From: an uncultured Caulobacteraceae bacterium
GTDB taxonomy: Bacteria > Pseudomonadota > Alphaproteobacteria > Caulobacterales > Aquidulcibacteraceae
Direction: 5' to 3'
Length of the DNA: 33,622 nucleotides
Assembly: GCA_902826145.1 (NCBI GenBank)
Contig: CADEDT010000017.1
Coordinates: 1-33,622 of the forward strand
Below, piece after piece: positions 33,466 to 33,622 of the stretch (the stretch's first letter is position 1; each line of letters begins with the position of its first letter). The notes beneath the pieces were generated by a model. That model was given only the letters and a program-made list of their open reading frames with translations, had not been told where the DNA came from and searched no databases. The position numbers were made by a program, and so were the translations under genes.

Positions 33466-33498
33466 AACCGGCGGCGCCCCCAAGGTCCGCCGGTTTTT
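33466..33498 (+). terminator. rho-independent terminator after the beta-barrel gene
   Basis: AACCGGCGG (33466-33474) pairs perfectly with CCGCCGGTT (33487-33495) around a 12-base loop, and the right arm runs into five T (33494-33498). It lies 16 bp after the stop and should end that transcript before the tRNA-Ser gene. Confidence 0.88.
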
Positions 33499-33517
33499 CT
33501 TTGGACGTTTTGCGCGC

Positions 33518-33546
33518 TTGCCGCAGGGCGGTCGCACTGATAACCG
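33518..33546 (+). promoter_or_regulatory. candidate promoter of tRNA-Ser
   Basis: TTGCCG (33518-33523) and TAACCG (33541-33546) are separated by exactly 17 bp. The second box ends ten bases before the tRNA gene, leaving room for a very short 5' leader. Both boxes are imperfect, but their placement between the terminator and the tRNA is what a dedicated promoter would need. Confidence 0.4.
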
Positions 33547-33556
33547 CCACCGCTCC

Positions 33557-33622
33557 GGAGGGATGGCCGAGTGGTTTAAGGCACCGGTCTTGAAAACCGG
33601 CGTGGGTGCAAGCCCACCGTGG
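33557..33622 (+). tRNA. tRNA-Ser(UGA), 5' part
   Basis: The gene begins GGAGGGA (5' acceptor strand), then TGGCCGAGTGGTTTAAGGC, the typical serine D arm. The anticodon stem CCGGT/ACCGG encloses CTTGAAA, with anticodon TGA at 33591-33593. The long variable arm typical of serine tRNAs starts after it, and the window ends within the gene, before the T arm. Confidence 0.93.

Noticed and set aside
1..33622. Genomic island bounded by tRNA-Arg and tRNA-Ser
   Set aside because: The content includes core genes (recG, sdhE, mfd, sdaA, tdh-kbl), there is no integrase or transposase, and no direct repeat of either tRNA end is seen inside. The tRNAs simply fall at the window edges.
1..33622. CRISPR array, insertion sequences or phage genes
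   Set aside because: No regularly spaced repeats, transposase motifs, terminal inverted repeats or phage structural genes were seen on either strand.

Overview
The window is GC-rich chromosomal DNA, densely coded on both strands, from an alphaproteobacterium. A Caulobacterales/Hyphomonadaceae-like origin is my best guess, not a proof. The clues are the gene families present, the recG-sdhE-mfd neighbourhood, and a PopA-like protein with two receiver-like domains and a degenerate GGDEF domain. Both window edges cut through tRNA genes: the 3' part of tRNA-Arg(UCU) on the left and the 5' part of tRNA-Ser(UGA) on the right.

Layout. (1) 223-4739, + strand: four envelope-type genes. They are a secreted TPR-like protein, two small single-pass membrane proteins, and a membrane-anchored staphylococcal-nuclease-fold protein whose usual catalytic residues are replaced. 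(2) 4778-8484: amino-acid catabolism. A single-chain Fe-S L-serine dehydratase (sdaA) is divergent from tdh-kbl, which turn threonine into glycine and acetyl-CoA. A 13-bp inverted repeat lies between them. (3) 8599-17990: a compact biosynthetic cluster, the most notable content of the window. It encodes an ABC-2 exporter (ATPase and permease), an acyl carrier protein, a ketosynthase, a ketosynthase-like partner without the active-site cysteine, a DUF4188 protein, a BtrH-type acyltransferase, a small conserved-looking protein, DarB (KAS III type), DarA (flavodoxin-like dialkylresorcinol condensing enzyme) and two hotdog-fold dehydratases. This gene set resembles the dialkylresorcinol/flexirubin clusters known mainly from Bacteroidetes and some Pseudomonas. 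(4) 18060-21779: a DoxX-like membrane protein whose start codon lies in a perfect hairpin, a 3-mercaptopyruvate sulfurtransferase, a cyclopropane-fatty-acid-synthase-family methyltransferase with substituted bicarbonate ligands, and a family 2 glycosyltransferase. (5) 21825-29055: recG, sdhE, mfd and the PopA-like c-di-GMP effector candidate. (6) 29146-33450: an alpha-methylacyl-CoA racemase/CoA-transferase family III enzyme, a strong terminator, a two-subunit 3-oxoacid CoA-transferase (scoAB), and an outer-membrane beta-barrel protein with an N-terminal coiled coil.

How the cluster may work (inference). The ACP-bound chain would be extended by the ketosynthase and its inactive partner. The two hotdog enzymes would dehydrate it, giving an unsaturated chain if a ketoreductase from elsewhere is used. 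DarB and DarA would join two beta-keto-acyl units head to head and aromatise them to a dialkylresorcinol. The BtrH-type protein could transfer an ACP-bound acyl group onto the resorcinol, DUF4188 could modify it, and the ABC transporter could move the product to the envelope. No ketoreductase, phosphopantetheinyl transferase or aromatic-starter enzyme is visible in the window.
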